This document shows, one piece after another, positions 53,474-63,935 of a DNA stretch of 64,000 bases; positions within the stretch are counted from its first letter, which is position 1; the number at the start of each line of letters is the position of its first letter. Under the pieces are notes generated by a model, which worked only from the letters and a program-made list of their open reading frames with translations, had not been told where the DNA came from and did no database searches. Position numbers and translations under genes: made by a program. The stretch is taken from NCBI RefSeq assembly GCF_900215205.1, contig NZ_OBDY01000017.1, positions 69,381 to 133,380 of the forward strand, in the 5' to 3' direction. The DNA is from Paractinoplanes atraurantiacus (GTDB taxonomy: Bacteria > Actinomycetota > Actinomycetes > Mycobacteriales > Micromonosporaceae).

Positions 53474-54342
53474 GACAGTTCTTTTGCTCCACCGGAGTCG
53501 GCCAGCCAGGTCTTCTCAAGCACGGCGAGGGTGCCGTCCTGGCGCAGCTGGTCGACCGCCTGGCTGACGCAGCTGGTCAGCACCGAGTCCTTGTCGAGCA
53601 CCAGCCCGAACTGCTCCGGCGTGCCGACCTGCGGCAGCTGGCCGACGATGACGCCGTTGTCGAGCTCGGCCGAGGTCATGTAGAACGCGGTCGGCAGGTC
53701 GACCACGATGCCGTCGACGGTGCCGTTGACCAGGGCCGCCTTGGCGTCGTCGTTGTTGTTGAAGACCGACGGCTTGGCGCTCGGCTTGATCAGGTCGGTG
53801 ATCGCCTGGTAGCTGGTCGTGCCGACCTGGGCGCCGAGCTTCGCGCCCTTGAGGTCGGCGATCGAGGCGGCCGAGGCGATCTTCGAGCCCTTGGTGGTGA
53901 TCACCGTCTGGCGCACGAGGTAGTACGGCGACGAGAAGTCGACCGCGTTACGCCGTTCGGGTGTGATCGAGAACTCGTTGATGTCGAAGTCGAACGCCTT
54001 CGGGCCCGGGGCGATGGCGTTGTTGAACGTCACAGAGGTCCAGATCACGTTGTCCTGCGTGTACCCGAGGCGCTGAGCGACCTGGTACGCCACGGCCGAT
54101 TCGAACCCTTTGCCGTTCTTGGGGTCGTTGTCGGAGAACCACGGCTCGTACGCGGGGTTGTCGGTGCCGATCGTCAGCTTGCCAGCCGTCTTGGTGGTGA
54201 GCGCGCCAGCAGGGCAAACGTTCCCCGAGGACGACGCGGACGCGGTGGGGGACGAGTTTTCGTCGGCGGGAGCGCAGCCCGCCAGGGCGGCGACCAGCAG
54301 CGCGGCGCCGCCGACCGAGGTGAAGGTGTTTCGGCTGACCAT
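53470..54342 (-). CDS. Amino-acid ABC transporter substrate-binding lipoprotein
   Basis: 290 residues. Lipoprotein signal VGGAALLVAALAGCAPADEN (lipobox LAGC). A Ser/Thr-rich linker is followed by a family 3 solute-binding fold: LTIGTDNPAYEPWF, ESAVAYQVAQRLGY, FDFDINEFSITPERR, AVDFSSPYY and LVNGTVDGIVVDLPTA. The ligand is probably a polar amino acid but cannot be specified. First gene of the importer operon, divergent from hisE. Confidence 0.94.
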   Translation of the reverse strand: MVSRNTFTSVGGAALLVAALAGCAPADENSSPTASASSSGNVCPAGALTTKTAGKLTIGTDNPAYEPWFSDNDPKNGKGFESAVAYQVAQRLGYTQDNVIWTSVTFNNAIAPGPKAFDFDINEFSITPERRNAVDFSSPYYLVRQTVITTKGSKIASAASIADLKGAKLGAQVGTTSYQAITDLIKPSAKPSVFNNNDDAKAALVNGTVDGIVVDLPTAFYMTSAELDNGVIVGQLPQVGTPEQFGLVLDKDSVLTSCVSQAVDQLRQDGTLAVLEKTWLADSGGAKELS

Positions 54343-54410
54343 GTCCGGCAGCCTAGGCCACGTCTCACCTGCTGGGGCCGTTCGTCGCCATCCCGTGACG
54401 AGTTGGCAAA

Positions 54411-54683
54411 ATGCTCGGCGTGAAGACGTTCGAAGAGCTGTTCGCCGAGCTTCAGGCGAAAGCGGTGGCCAAGCCCGAGGGGTCGTCCACCGTCGCCGCC
54501 CTGGAGCGCGGAGTCCACTTCATCGGGAAGAAGGTCGTCGAGGAGGCGGCCGAGTCCTGGATGGCCGCCGAGCACGAGGGCCCCGAGCGGGCCGCCGAGG
54601 AGATCTCCCAACTGCTCTACCAAGCCCAGGTCCTGATGATCGCCACTGGTCTCAAGCTCGAGGATGTCTACCGACATCTGTGA
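54411..54683 (+). CDS. hisE: Phosphoribosyl-ATP pyrophosphatase
   Basis: 90 residues from ATG 54411; GTG 54420 ([12 protein letters not shown]) is an equally likely start. All-alpha NTP pyrophosphohydrolase: [20 protein letters not shown] with metal-binding glutamates, then [19 protein letters not shown]. Second step of histidine synthesis. Next gene hisG catalyses the first step. Confidence 0.95.
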   Translation: MLGVKTFEELFAELQAKAVAKPEGSSTVAALERGVHFIGKKVVEEAAESWMAAEHEGPERAAEEISQLLYQAQVLMIATGLKLEDVYRHL

Positions 54684-54732
54684 CGTGCCGCCCCGATGAG
54701 TTCCCCCATCGATCAAGAGGAGCACGTCCACC

Positions 54733-55575
54733 ATGCTGCGCATCGCCGTACCCAACAAGGGGACCCTGTCCCAGCCCGCGTCGCAGATGCTGCGTGACGC
54801 CGGCTACCGCCAGCGCACCGACCCCAAGGACCTCGCCTGCCGCGACGAGGCCAACCACGTCGAGTTCTTCTACCTGCGGCCCCGCGACATCGCCACGTAC
54901 GTCGGCTCGGGCGACCTCGATCTCGGCATCACCGGCCGCGACCTGCTGGTCGACTCGGGTGTCCCGGCCAGCGAGGTGCTCGACCTGAACTTCGGCGGGG
55001 CCACGTTCCGCTGGGCCGCCCCGGCCGACAGCGACATCACGGCCGACGCGATCGGCGGCCGGCGCATCGCCACGGCGTACCCCGGTGTCGTCGAGCGTTA
55101 TCTGGCCGAGCGGGAGCTCAAGGCCGACGTCGTGCGGCTCGACGGCGCGGTGGAAAATGCGGTCCGCCTCGGCGTGGCCGACCTGATCGCCGACGTGGTC
55201 GAGACCGGTGCCACGCTGCGCCAGGCCGGGCTGGTCACCTTCGGCGAGCCGCTGCTGCGCTCGTCGGCCATCCTGATCGGCCGGCCCGACGAGGAGGCCG
55301 CGGGCGCCGCTCAGCTGGTCCGCCGGCTCCAGGGCGTCCTGGTCGCCCGGAGTTACGTGATGCTGGCGTACGACGTACGGGCCGATCTGCTCGACGAGGC
55401 GACCGGGCTGACCCCGGGCTTCGAGTCGCCCACGGTCTCGCCGCTGCACCGCGAGGGCTGGGTCGCCGTGCAGGCGATGGTGCCGCGCCGCGACGTCCAC
55501 CGGATCATGGACGAGCTGTACGAACTGGGCGCCCGGGCCATCCTCGTCACCGATATCGCGAATTGCAGGCTGTAA
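54733..55575 (+). CDS. hisG: ATP phosphoribosyltransferase, long form
   Basis: 280 residues. N-terminal MLRIAVPNKGTLSQPASQML and GSGDLDLGITGRDLLVDSG, product-binding ADLIADVVETGATLRQAGL, and a C-terminal regulatory domain (KGWVAVQAM-type: EGWVAVQAMVPRRDVHRIMD) that binds histidine. Long form, feedback-inhibited, so no HisZ is needed. AAGAGGAGCA precedes the ATG. Confidence 0.96.
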   Translation: MLRIAVPNKGTLSQPASQMLRDAGYRQRTDPKDLACRDEANHVEFFYLRPRDIATYVGSGDLDLGITGRDLLVDSGVPASEVLDLNFGGATFRWAAPADSDITADAIGGRRIATAYPGVVERYLAERELKADVVRLDGAVENAVRLGVADLIADVVETGATLRQAGLVTFGEPLLRSSAILIGRPDEEAAGAAQLVRRLQGVLVARSYVMLAYDVRADLLDEATGLTPGFESPTVSPLHREGWVAVQAMVPRRDVHRIMDELYELGARAILVTDIANCRL

Positions 55576-55576
55576 A

Positions 55577-56035
55577 TTGACTGTTGTGGACGCAAAGCCG
55601 GTGGTTTACCGGCCCCTCAAAATTCGCTGGGTGGCTGTGCCGCTCGCCGTGGGTGTGGCGCTGCTGTTCACCGTGCTGAGCTTCGGCCTGCACGGGTCGG
55701 CCGGCTTCGACAACTCCGGCACGTTCCAGCGCGGCGACCAGGCCGCCATGATCGGCCTCGGGATCCTGATCGGCCTCGGCGTCCTGGCCTTCTGCCGGCC
55801 CAAGGTGACGGCCGACGCCGACCACATCAAGATCCGCAACGTGGTCGGCGGCTACGACCTGCCGTGGTCGGTGGTGCGCAAGGTGCGCTTCGACCGCAAC
55901 TCGCCCTGGGCCCAGCTGGAGCTGCACGACGAGGAGCAGATCTCGATCCACGCGCTCCAGGCGGCCGACAAGGACTACGCGGTCGAGGGCGTGCGCACCC
56001 TGCGCGCCCTGCATGCGGCCTCCGTCGAGGCCTGA
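55577..56035 (+). CDS. Small membrane protein with PH-like domain
   Basis: 152 residues from TTG 55577 (GTG 55586 is an alternative; neither has a good SD). Two transmembrane helices (about 18-40 and 56-75: VAVPLAVGVALLFTVLSFGL, MIGLGILIGLGVLAF) are followed by a cytoplasmic PH-type domain (DHIKIRNVVGGYDLPWSVVR, FDRNSPWAQLELHDEEQISI). It sits directly after hisG, as in many actinobacteria. Function unknown. Confidence 0.85.
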   Translation: MTVVDAKPVVYRPLKIRWVAVPLAVGVALLFTVLSFGLHGSAGFDNSGTFQRGDQAAMIGLGILIGLGVLAFCRPKVTADADHIKIRNVVGGYDLPWSVVRKVRFDRNSPWAQLELHDEEQISIHALQAADKDYAVEGVRTLRALHAASVEA

Positions 56036-56221
56036 CCTTCAGCACCTGATAGACTTCACGGCAGTCGACCACGCCCACACGAAAGTGGGGGCGCGAAAGA
56101 GGAGCCCGCCGGCTCCCACCCGCAGTCCTCGATTCATTCGGAGGGCCGGGTCCGGTCACCTGCGACGGGAATATTCTCGTCGCGGGGTGCGTCCTCCTGG
56201 ACGCCGATGACCGGTCGAGCG

Positions 56222-56273
56222 GGCCCCGGCATGCGCTTTTGCAAGAAAGCGCGAGCGGGGCCTTCTGCTTTCC
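56222..56273 (+). promoter_or_regulatory. Terminator-like hairpin (attenuator) in the infC leader
   Basis: An outer stem GGCCCCG/CGGGGCC (56222-56228 with 56256-56262) encloses an inner stem GCGCTTT/AAAGCGC (56233-56239 with 56246-56252), followed by TTCTGCTTTCC. It lies about 100 nt upstream of infC in a 328-nt leader that otherwise holds no gene. It could provide feedback on the infC-rpmI-rplT operon, as leaders of this operon do in other bacteria. Confidence 0.55.
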
Positions 56274-56363
56274 CGGCGCCCGGTAACCGAGGGTGCGGGG
56301 CCGACCGACATTGGCAATGATCTCCCGCGCCTGCGGGGGTGATCCACGTTCTGAGGAGGCCCC

Positions 56364-56990
56364 ATCAGCGTCGAACCACGCGTTAACGAACAGATCCGGG
56401 CTCGTGAGGTCCGACTGGTCGGCCCCGAGGGTGAGCAGGTGGGTATCGTCCCGCTCGAGCGCGCTCTCCAGCTGGCCGCGGACGTCGATCTGGACCTGGT
56501 CGAGGTTGCTCCGATGGCGCGGCCGCCGGTGTGCAAGCTCATGGACTTCGGCAAGTTCAAGTACGAGAGCGCACTGAAGGCACGCGAAGCGCGGCGCAAC
56601 CAGCAGCAGACCGTCATCAAGGAAATGAAGCTCCGTCCGAAGATCGACCCGCACGACTACGAGACCAAAAAGGGTCACGTGGTGCGGTTCCTCAAGGCGG
56701 GCGACAAGGTCAAGGTGACGATCATGTTCCGCGGTCGCGAGCAGAGTCGCCCGGAGCTGGGTTTCCGGCTCCTGCGCCGGCTCAGCGAAGAGATCTCGGA
56801 GCTGGGTTTTGTCGAGGCCAGTCCGAAGCAGGACGGCCGAAACATGATCATGGTGCTGGCTCCGCATCGGGCCACGAAGGCCGCCGCCGTCGCGGCCAAC
56901 GTCGCCGCCGCCAAGCCCGGCCGTGAGCCGCGCGAGGGCGAGGGTGAGGCCGTCGCACCGGACGCGCCCGCCGAAACCACCGCAGAGTAG
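56364..56990 (+). CDS. infC: Translation initiation factor IF-3, ATC start codon
   Basis: 208 residues when started at ATC 56364, four bases after AGGAGG. The family N-terminus ([20 protein letters not shown]) lies upstream of the first ATG/GTG/TTG that would give a full-length protein, so the rare ATC start is required. This agrees with the AUU/AUC starts of infC in other bacteria, where IF-3 represses its own translation. The core is [20 protein letters not shown], the linker [17 protein letters not shown], and [10 protein letters not shown]. An Ala/Glu-rich tail extends past the usual C-terminus. Confidence 0.93.
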   Translation: MSVEPRVNEQIRAREVRLVGPEGEQVGIVPLERALQLAADVDLDLVEVAPMARPPVCKLMDFGKFKYESALKAREARRNQQQTVIKEMKLRPKIDPHDYETKKGHVVRFLKAGDKVKVTIMFRGREQSRPELGFRLLRRLSEEISELGFVEASPKQDGRNMIMVLAPHRATKAAAVAANVAAAKPGREPREGEGEAVAPDAPAETTAE

Positions 56991-57059
56991 ACAGCTTTTC
57001 CGTGCGACGTGGGGCCGATCGGCCCCTCGCTCGCATGGAAAGATCAGAAAGAGGCTCAA

Positions 57060-57254
57060 GTGCCTAAGTTCAAGCCGCACACCGGCACGGGCAAGCGGGT
57101 GAAGGTCACCGGCAAGGGCAAGCTCCGCACGGAGCAGGCCGGTAAGCGCCACCTGCTCGAGGGCAAGTCCTCGCACGTCACGCGCCGTATGACGGGCACC
57201 ACCGCCGTCGCCAAGGCGGACATCCCGCGAGTGAAGAAGCTGCTCGGCCGCTGA
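57060..57254 (+). CDS. rpmI: 50S ribosomal protein L35
   Basis: 64 residues from GTG 57060 ([20 protein letters not shown]). Basic, conserved, with the family signature at [12 protein letters not shown] and [17 protein letters not shown] precedes the start. Between infC and rplT as in most bacteria. Confidence 0.96.
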   Translation: MPKFKPHTGTGKRVKVTGKGKLRTEQAGKRHLLEGKSSHVTRRMTGTTAVAKADIPRVKKLLGR

Positions 57255-57291
57255 CGCGCGCCACACACGTTCCCCTGTTAGGAGTACTGAA

Positions 57292-57684
57292 ATGGCACGC
57301 GTCAAGCGGGCAGTCAACGCCCAGAAGAAGCGTCGCACGTTGCTGGAGACCGCCAGCGGATATCGCGGTCAGCGCTCCCGCCTTTACCGCAAGGCCAAGG
57401 AGCAGGTGCTGCACTCGATGCAGTACTCGTACCGCGACCGCCGTGACCGCAAGGGCGACTTCCGCCAGCTGTGGATCACGCGCATCAACGCGGGTGCTCG
57501 GGCCAACGGCCTGACCTACAACCGCCTCATCCAGGGCCTCAAGCTGGCCGGCGTCGAGGTGGACCGCAAGATCCTGGCCGACCTCGCGGTGAACGACGCC
57601 GCCGCCTTCGCGGCGATCGTCGAGGTCGCGCGGGCCGCCGTGGCGGCCGAGGGCACCGGCGGCGCCGCCGCGCAGGCTGCCTGA
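57292..57684 (+). CDS. rplT: 50S ribosomal protein L20
   Basis: 130 residues. Signatures [58 protein letters not shown] and a C-terminal Ala-rich tail. Binds 23S rRNA early in assembly; in some bacteria it also represses the infC operon. A strong stem-loop follows. Confidence 0.97.
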   Translation: MARVKRAVNAQKKRRTLLETASGYRGQRSRLYRKAKEQVLHSMQYSYRDRRDRKGDFRQLWITRINAGARANGLTYNRLIQGLKLAGVEVDRKILADLAVNDAAAFAAIVEVARAAVAAEGTGGAAAQAA

Positions 57685-57700
57685 TTTCGAAGAACCATTC

Positions 57701-57732
57701 AGGGCGTCTCCCGTACGAACGGGAGGCGCCCT
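57701..57732 (+). terminator. Stem-loop after rplT
   Basis: AGGGCGTCTCCCGT / ACGGGAGGCGCCCT form a 14-bp stem (one G-T pair) around ACGA, 16 nt after the rplT stop. There is no U-tract, so termination may be partial and allow read-through into the methyltransferase gene. Confidence 0.7.
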
Positions 57733-57751
57733 GCTTCGTGGGAGAGCCCCG

Positions 57752-58528
57752 ATGACATTCACGTCCCGTACGCCCAGGGTTGTCGCCGCCCGTAAGTTGC
57801 AGCGCCGCAAGGATCGCGACCAGGCCGGCCGATTCCTCGCCGAAGGACCGCAGGCGGTCCGGGAGGCGCTCGCCGCGGGGGTCGTCCTCGAGCTCTTCGG
57901 CACCGGCGACGGCCTGTCCCGGCACGCCGAGCTGGCGGCCGAGGCGCCGGTCGTCTCGCCGATCGACGACGACGGGCTGGCCTCCCTCGCCGAGACGGTC
58001 AACCCGCAGGGCCTGGTCGCGGTCTGCGAGCAGGTGGACGTGCCGATCCACGAGGCGCTGGCCAAGCAGCCGCGGCTGGTCGCGGTGGTCGCCGAGATCC
58101 GCGACCCGGGCAACGCGGGCACGATCCTGCGCACCGCGGACGCGGCCGGAGCGGAAGCGGTGATCTTCGCCGGGGACGCGGTCGACCCGTACAACGGCAA
58201 ATGCGTCCGCGCCTCGGCCGGATCGTTGTTTCATGTAGATGTGGTCCGTGCCCCGCTCGACGTCGTTCCCGAGTTGACAGCCGCCGGTCTCCAGGTGCTC
58301 GCCACCAGCGGATACGGCGCCGACGACCTGGACTCCCTGGCCGATGACGGCGTGCTGGCCGCGCCGACCGCCTGGATGTTCGGGTCGGAGGCGCACGGCC
58401 TGCCGGCCTCCGTGTTGGAGGAGGCCGACCGCCGGGTCCGGGTGCCGATCTACGGCGGCGCCGAGAGCCTGAACCTGGCCGCGGCCGCCGCCGTCTGCCT
58501 GTACGCGTCGGCCCGGGCCCAGCGCTGA
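57752..58528 (+). CDS. TrmH/SpoU-family RNA 2'-O-methyltransferase
   Basis: 258 residues. N-terminal substrate-binding domain, then the knotted SpoU domain with EIRDPGNAGTILRTADA (motif 1), AWMFGSEAHGLP (motif 2) and ESLNLAAAAAVCLY (motif 3). It 2'-O-methylates rRNA or tRNA; the target is not determined. In many genomes this gene lies between rplT and pheS, as here. The stop overlaps the next start by one base. Confidence 0.94.
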   Translation: MTFTSRTPRVVAARKLQRRKDRDQAGRFLAEGPQAVREALAAGVVLELFGTGDGLSRHAELAAEAPVVSPIDDDGLASLAETVNPQGLVAVCEQVDVPIHEALAKQPRLVAVVAEIRDPGNAGTILRTADAAGAEAVIFAGDAVDPYNGKCVRASAGSLFHVDVVRAPLDVVPELTAAGLQVLATSGYGADDLDSLADDGVLAAPTAWMFGSEAHGLPASVLEEADRRVRVPIYGGAESLNLAAAAAVCLYASARAQR

Positions 58529-59529
58529 TGCGCGCCATCGTCTACGACGCCGTCGGCGCGACGCCGCATGTGGCCGACGTGCCCGAGCCGGACTGCCCGC
58601 CCGACGGCGCGGTCGTCGACGTGCGGGCCACCGGCATCTGCCGCTCCGACTGGCACGCCTGGCGCGGGCACGACCCGGTTCCGCTGCCGCACACCCCGGG
58701 CCATGAGTTCGCCGGCGTCGTCTCGGCGGTCGGGCCGCACGTCAAGGGCTTCGCCGTCGGCGACCGGGTGACCGCGCCCTTCGTCAACGGGTGCGGGTGG
58801 TGCCCGTTCTGTCTCGCGGGCCGGGCGCAGATCTGCCCCAACCAGACCCAGCCCGGCTTCACCCACCCCGGGTCGTACGCCGAGAAGGTCCAGGTGCGGG
58901 CGGCCGACACCAACCTCGTACGGCTGCCGGACGCTGTTGATTTTGTACCGGCGGCGGCCCTGGGGTGTCGGTTCGCCACCGCCTTCCGGGCGCTGACCGG
59001 GCACGGGCCGGTGGCCGACGACGCCGTGGTCGCCGTCTACGGCTGCGGAGGCGTCGGGCTCTCGGCGGTGATGATCGCGGCGGCGCTGAAGCTGCGGGTG
59101 CTCGCCCTCGACCCCTCGCCGGCGGCGACCGCGATGGCGGCCTCCCTCGGCGCGGTCGTCGTCCCGTCCGTGGTCGGCGAGGCCGACATCGCCATCGACG
59201 CCTACGGCTCGGCCGAGACGGCCGAGGCTTCGGTGCGGAGTCTGCGGCGCGGCGGACGGCACGTCCAGGTCGGCCTGATGCTCGGCGTCGCCGCGCGGGC
59301 GCCGCTGCCCTGGGACCTGGTCGTCTCACAGGAGCTGGAGATCGTCGGCTCGCACGGGATGGCCGCCGTCGACTATCCGCCGATGCTCGATCTCGTGGCC
59401 CGCGGGCGGCTCGATCCGGGCCGTCTGGTCTCCTCCGTCGTCGATCTCTCGGAAGCCGGTGCGGCGCTGACCGCGATGGACTCGCCGATCCCGGACCACG
59501 CGGGCATCACGGTCGCTGTCCCGTCGTGA
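58528..59529 (+). CDS. Zinc-dependent alcohol dehydrogenase family protein
   Basis: 333 residues. MDR fold: catalytic zinc ligands in GICRSDWHAW and PGHEFAGVV, structural zinc tetrad CGWCPFCLAGRAQIC, cofactor loop VYGCGGVGLSAVMIA. Substrate unknown. An insertion in the rplT-pheS interval of the backbone; coupled to the methyltransferase gene by a one-base stop/start overlap. Confidence 0.94.
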   Translation: MRAIVYDAVGATPHVADVPEPDCPPDGAVVDVRATGICRSDWHAWRGHDPVPLPHTPGHEFAGVVSAVGPHVKGFAVGDRVTAPFVNGCGWCPFCLAGRAQICPNQTQPGFTHPGSYAEKVQVRAADTNLVRLPDAVDFVPAAALGCRFATAFRALTGHGPVADDAVVAVYGCGGVGLSAVMIAAALKLRVLALDPSPAATAMAASLGAVVVPSVVGEADIAIDAYGSAETAEASVRSLRRGGRHVQVGLMLGVAARAPLPWDLVVSQELEIVGSHGMAAVDYPPMLDLVARGRLDPGRLVSSVVDLSEAGAALTAMDSPIPDHAGITVAVPS

Positions 59530-59537
59530 CGACCGGT

Positions 59538-59600
59538 ATGCTGGGCCACGTGCCAGGACTGATGATGCTGTTTAGCCGGCCCGCTGGTCGCGGGCGCTAG
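59538..59600 (+). CDS. Possible leader peptide upstream of pheS
   Basis: A 20-codon frame (MLGHVPGLMMLFSRPAGRGR) ends 98 nt before pheS. GCCCGC/GCGGGC at its 3' end can form a hairpin, and GCCCGC could instead pair with GGCGGGC further down, an arrangement that recalls attenuators. Only one Phe codon is present and no clear SD exists, so this is a weak call. Confidence 0.3.
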   Translation: MLGHVPGLMMLFSRPAGRGR

Positions 59601-59683
59601 ACACTCCTGGGCGTCTTCCCTGACCGGCGGGCTGCGGCTGAGCCGTGCCTCCGTACACTGCCCGATGGCTCATCAGGTGTTAG

Positions 59684-60760
<1,077 letters not shown>

Positions 60761-60764
60761 CGCG

Positions 60765-63242
60765 ATGAAGACCACGCTTTCGTGGCTGCGCGAGTACGTC
60801 GAGCTGCCCGCGGACCTCACCGCCGATCAGCTGGACTCCGCCCTGACCAACCTGGGCATGGAGGTCGAGTCGATCGTCGACCAGTCCGCCACGATCAAGG
60901 GTGACCTGGTCGTCGGGCGGGTGCTGACGATCGAGGAGCTGACCGGCTTCAAGAAGCCGATCCGGTTCACCACGGTGGACGTCGGCCGCGACGCTCCCCA
61001 GGAGATCGTCTGCGGGGCGAGGAACTTCGCCGAGGGCGACCTGGTGGTCGTGATCCTGCCCGGTGGCGAGCTGCCGGGTGGCTTCAAGATCGGTGCGCGC
61101 AAGACGTACGGGCGCAACTCGAACGGCATGATCTGCTCCGCGGCCGAGCTCGGGCTCAGCGGCGACCACTCGGGCATCATCGTGCTGCCGGCCGGCTCGG
61201 CGGCGCCGGGCACCGACGCGCGCGGGGCCGTGGGTCTCGACGACGTCGTGGTCGAGGTCGAGATCACCCCGGATCGTGGCTACGAGATGAGCCTGCGGGG
61301 GCTGGCACGTGAGCTTTCGTATGCGTTCTCGGCCGCGTACACGGATCCGGCTGCCATTGATTTCGCCGCGGCCACTTCGGCCTCGCCTTTCCCGGTCACC
61401 GTGGAGGACACCGTCGGCTGCGACCGGTTCTCGGCGCGCGTGGTGCGGGGGATCGACCCGAGCGCGCAGTCGCCCGACTGGATGCAGAAGCGGCTGGTCG
61501 CGGCCGGCATCCGGGCGATCTCGCTGCCGGTCGACATCACGAACTACCTGATGCTCGAGCTCGGGCAGCCGATGCACGTCTTCGACCTCAACCGGCTCAA
61601 CGGCGGCCTCGTCGTGCGCCGGGCCCGGGCCGGGGAGAAGCTGACCACCCTGGACGGCGTGGCCCGCGTGCTCGACGCCGAAGACATGGTCATCTGCGAC
61701 GACACCGGCCCGATCTCGCTGGCCGCGGTCATGGGCGGCGAGACCAGCGAGTGGCAGCCGGACACGGTGGACGTGCTGCTCGAGGCGGCGCACTGGGATC
61801 CGGTGATGGTCGGGCGTACGGCCCGCCGGCACAAGCTGTTCAGCGAGGCGGCCAAGCGGTGGGAGCGTGGGGTCGACCCGCAGCTGACTTTGGTCGCTTT
61901 GGAACGAGCCGTGCAGATCTTGACCTCGCAGGCCGGCGGAACCGTTGACGACGCGGTGCTCGACATCGACCACGTCGTCGCGCCTTCCACCATCGCTGTG
62001 GATGCGGATCTGCCGGCACAGCGCATCGGCCTCGCGTATTCCTCCTCGGACGTCGTGAAGCTGCTGTCCCAGGTCGGCTGCCAGGTGCGCGAGAGTGTGC
62101 CGCTCGAGGTCACGCCGCCGTCGTGGCGTCCCGACCTGCTCACGCCGATCGACCTGGTGGAGGAGGTGGCCCGCCTCGGCGGGTACAACGACATCCCCAG
62201 CATCCTGCCGCCGGCCCGTGGCGGCTCCGGCATCACGCCGGCCCAGCGCCGTCGCCGCACGGTGGGCCGGGCGCTGGCCGAGAACGGCTACGTCGAGGTG
62301 CTGTCGTACCCGTTCGTGGCGCCGTCGGCCGCCGACCAGCTCGGCTACCCGGCCGACGACCCGCGGCGCAGCGCGGTCCGGCTGACCAACCCGCTGTCCG
62401 AGCAGGAGCCGCTGCTGCGCACGTCGCTGCTGCCCACGCTGCTGGCGACGCTCAAGCGCAACCTGGGCCGCGGCCACCGCGACCTGGCGATCTTCGAGAC
62501 CGGCCTGGTCTTCCTCCCGACGCTCGCGGTCACCGCGCCGCCGGCGATGGGCGTCGACCGCAAGCCGACCGACGAGGAGTGGAAGGCCGCCAACGCGATC
62601 GTCCCGCACCAGCCGTGGCACCTGGCCGCGGCCGTGACCGGCGACATCGCCCCCGCCGGGTGGTGGGGCGCGGGCCGCGAGGCCACGTGGGCCGACGCGA
62701 TCGAGGCGGCGCGGGTCGCGCTGTCGGCGGCCGGCATCACCGCCGGCCGGGTGACGGTGGCGGCGGCCGAGCTGGCGCCGTGGCACCCGGGCCGTTGCGC
62801 GGCGATCAGCGTGGACGGTGAGGTCGTGGGCCACGCGGGCGAGCTCCACCCGGCGGTCGTGTCGGCGCTGGAGCTGCCGAAGCGTACGAGCGTGATGGAA
62901 CTCGACCTCGACGCCGTGCCCGCGGCGCCGGTCACGCAGGCGAAGAAGATCTCGTCGTTCCCGCCGGCGCTGATCGACGTGGCGCTGGTCGTCGACGCCG
63001 GCACCCCGGCCGCCGCGGTCTCGTCCGTGCTGGAACAGGGCGCGGGGGAGCTGCTGGAGTCGGTCGCGCTCTTCGACCTGTACGAGTCGGACCAGCTCGG
63101 CGAGGGCAAGAAGTCCCTGGCCTACAAGCTGACCTTCCGGGCCCCCGACCGCACGCTGACCTCGGAGGAGACCCTGGCCGCGCGCGACGCCGCCGTGGCC
63201 GCCGCGGCGTCACGTTTCGGGGCTACCCTGCGGGGCGCCTGA
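60765..63242 (+). CDS. pheT: Phenylalanine-tRNA ligase beta subunit
   Basis: 825 residues. Order of domains: N-terminal B1, an OB-type tRNA-binding domain (about 40-150, IVCGARNFAEGDLVVVILPG), the B3/B4 editing domain (about 215-375), B5 (about 405-475), a class II-like core and a C-terminal ferredoxin-fold anticodon-binding domain (about 730-825, ISSFPPALIDVALVVDAGTP, KSLAYKLTFRAPDRTLTSEE). Full length. The 3' end overlaps the convergent TetR gene by 20 nt. Confidence 0.97.
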   Translation: MKTTLSWLREYVELPADLTADQLDSALTNLGMEVESIVDQSATIKGDLVVGRVLTIEELTGFKKPIRFTTVDVGRDAPQEIVCGARNFAEGDLVVVILPGGELPGGFKIGARKTYGRNSNGMICSAAELGLSGDHSGIIVLPAGSAAPGTDARGAVGLDDVVVEVEITPDRGYEMSLRGLARELSYAFSAAYTDPAAIDFAAATSASPFPVTVEDTVGCDRFSARVVRGIDPSAQSPDWMQKRLVAAGIRAISLPVDITNYLMLELGQPMHVFDLNRLNGGLVVRRARAGEKLTTLDGVARVLDAEDMVICDDTGPISLAAVMGGETSEWQPDTVDVLLEAAHWDPVMVGRTARRHKLFSEAAKRWERGVDPQLTLVALERAVQILTSQAGGTVDDAVLDIDHVVAPSTIAVDADLPAQRIGLAYSSSDVVKLLSQVGCQVRESVPLEVTPPSWRPDLLTPIDLVEEVARLGGYNDIPSILPPARGGSGITPAQRRRRTVGRALAENGYVEVLSYPFVAPSAADQLGYPADDPRRSAVRLTNPLSEQEPLLRTSLLPTLLATLKRNLGRGHRDLAIFETGLVFLPTLAVTAPPAMGVDRKPTDEEWKAANAIVPHQPWHLAAAVTGDIAPAGWWGAGREATWADAIEAARVALSAAGITAGRVTVAAAELAPWHPGRCAAISVDGEVVGHAGELHPAVVSALELPKRTSVMELDLDAVPAAPVTQAKKISSFPPALIDVALVVDAGTPAAAVSSVLEQGAGELLESVALFDLYESDQLGEGKKSLAYKLTFRAPDRTLTSEETLAARDAAVAAAASRFGATLRGA

Positions 63243-63870
63243 CGTCCTGTTCCCCGGAGCGGTGGTGACACTCTCCGGGGAACACCCGCCGCAGCTCATC
63301 GGCGATCGTCTCGCGGGCGGCGATCGCCGACGGCTCGGTGTAGGCGTGCAGCCGTAGACCCTCGGTGAGGGCCAGAAGGCGTACGGCGGCCGCGGTCTCA
63401 TCGGTCTCCTCGGGCACCTCGCCGCACTCCTTGCCGTTCTGCACGGCCTGCGTGATCGTGCCGCGGATGTGGGAGTTGCTGCGGCCCAGCGCCCCGGCCA
63501 GCTTCGGGTTGTCCACCGTGCGGCCGGTGAAGGCCAGCTCCACCCGGCACTCCCGGCGTCTCCTTTCGTCCAGGGGCATCAGTCGCGTCAGCGCGTTCAG
63601 CAGGATCTCCTCGATGCGCGCGCCTTCTTGGTCGGCTCTTTTCGCCTCGTCCTGGATCTGCTGCTCGAGGCGCTCACGCGCAGTCGTGAAGGCATGAAGC
63701 AACATTTCATCTTTTGTCCGAAAATAATGCTGCACTAAGCCTACCGAGATGCCGGCGGTGGCGGCGGTCCGCGCCACGGTGACGGCGTCGAAGCCCTCGG
63801 TCGCCACGATCTCCTCGACGGCCTCGGCGACCTGACGGCGGCGAGCTTCATGATCAGCGGTCCTGGCCAT
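63223..63870 (-). CDS. TetR-family transcriptional regulator
   Basis: 215 residues. N-terminal helix-turn-helix: RRRQVAEAVEEIVATEGFDA and VTVARTAATAGISVGLVQHY with FRTKDEML. C-terminal ligand-binding domain helical, no recognised ligand. It is divergent from a gene cut by the window end, and two matching operators lie in the 65-bp gap, so autorepression and control of the divergent gene are likely. Confidence 0.93.
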   Translation of the reverse strand: MARTADHEARRRQVAEAVEEIVATEGFDAVTVARTAATAGISVGLVQHYFRTKDEMLLHAFTTARERLEQQIQDEAKRADQEGARIEEILLNALTRLMPLDERRRRECRVELAFTGRTVDNPKLAGALGRSNSHIRGTITQAVQNGKECGEVPEETDETAAAVRLLALTEGLRLHAYTEPSAIAARETIADELRRVFPGECHHRSGEQDVRRPAG

Positions 63871-63872
63871 TG

Positions 63873-63928
63873 CATAACCATATCGGCATACGGTTTACTG
63901 CCATAACCATACAGCCATACGGTTATGG
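63873..63928. promoter_or_regulatory. Two tandem operator repeats for the TetR regulator
   Basis: CATAACC-N12-GGTTTAC (63873-63898) and CCATAACC-N12-GGTTATGG (63901-63928) share their arms and spacer (ATAxxGxCATAC) and repeat with 29-bp spacing. The second is a perfect inverted repeat. They start 2 bp from the tetR start codon and end 7 bp before the divergent ATG, covering both promoters. Confidence 0.75.
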
Positions 63929-63935
63929 AGGCTCC

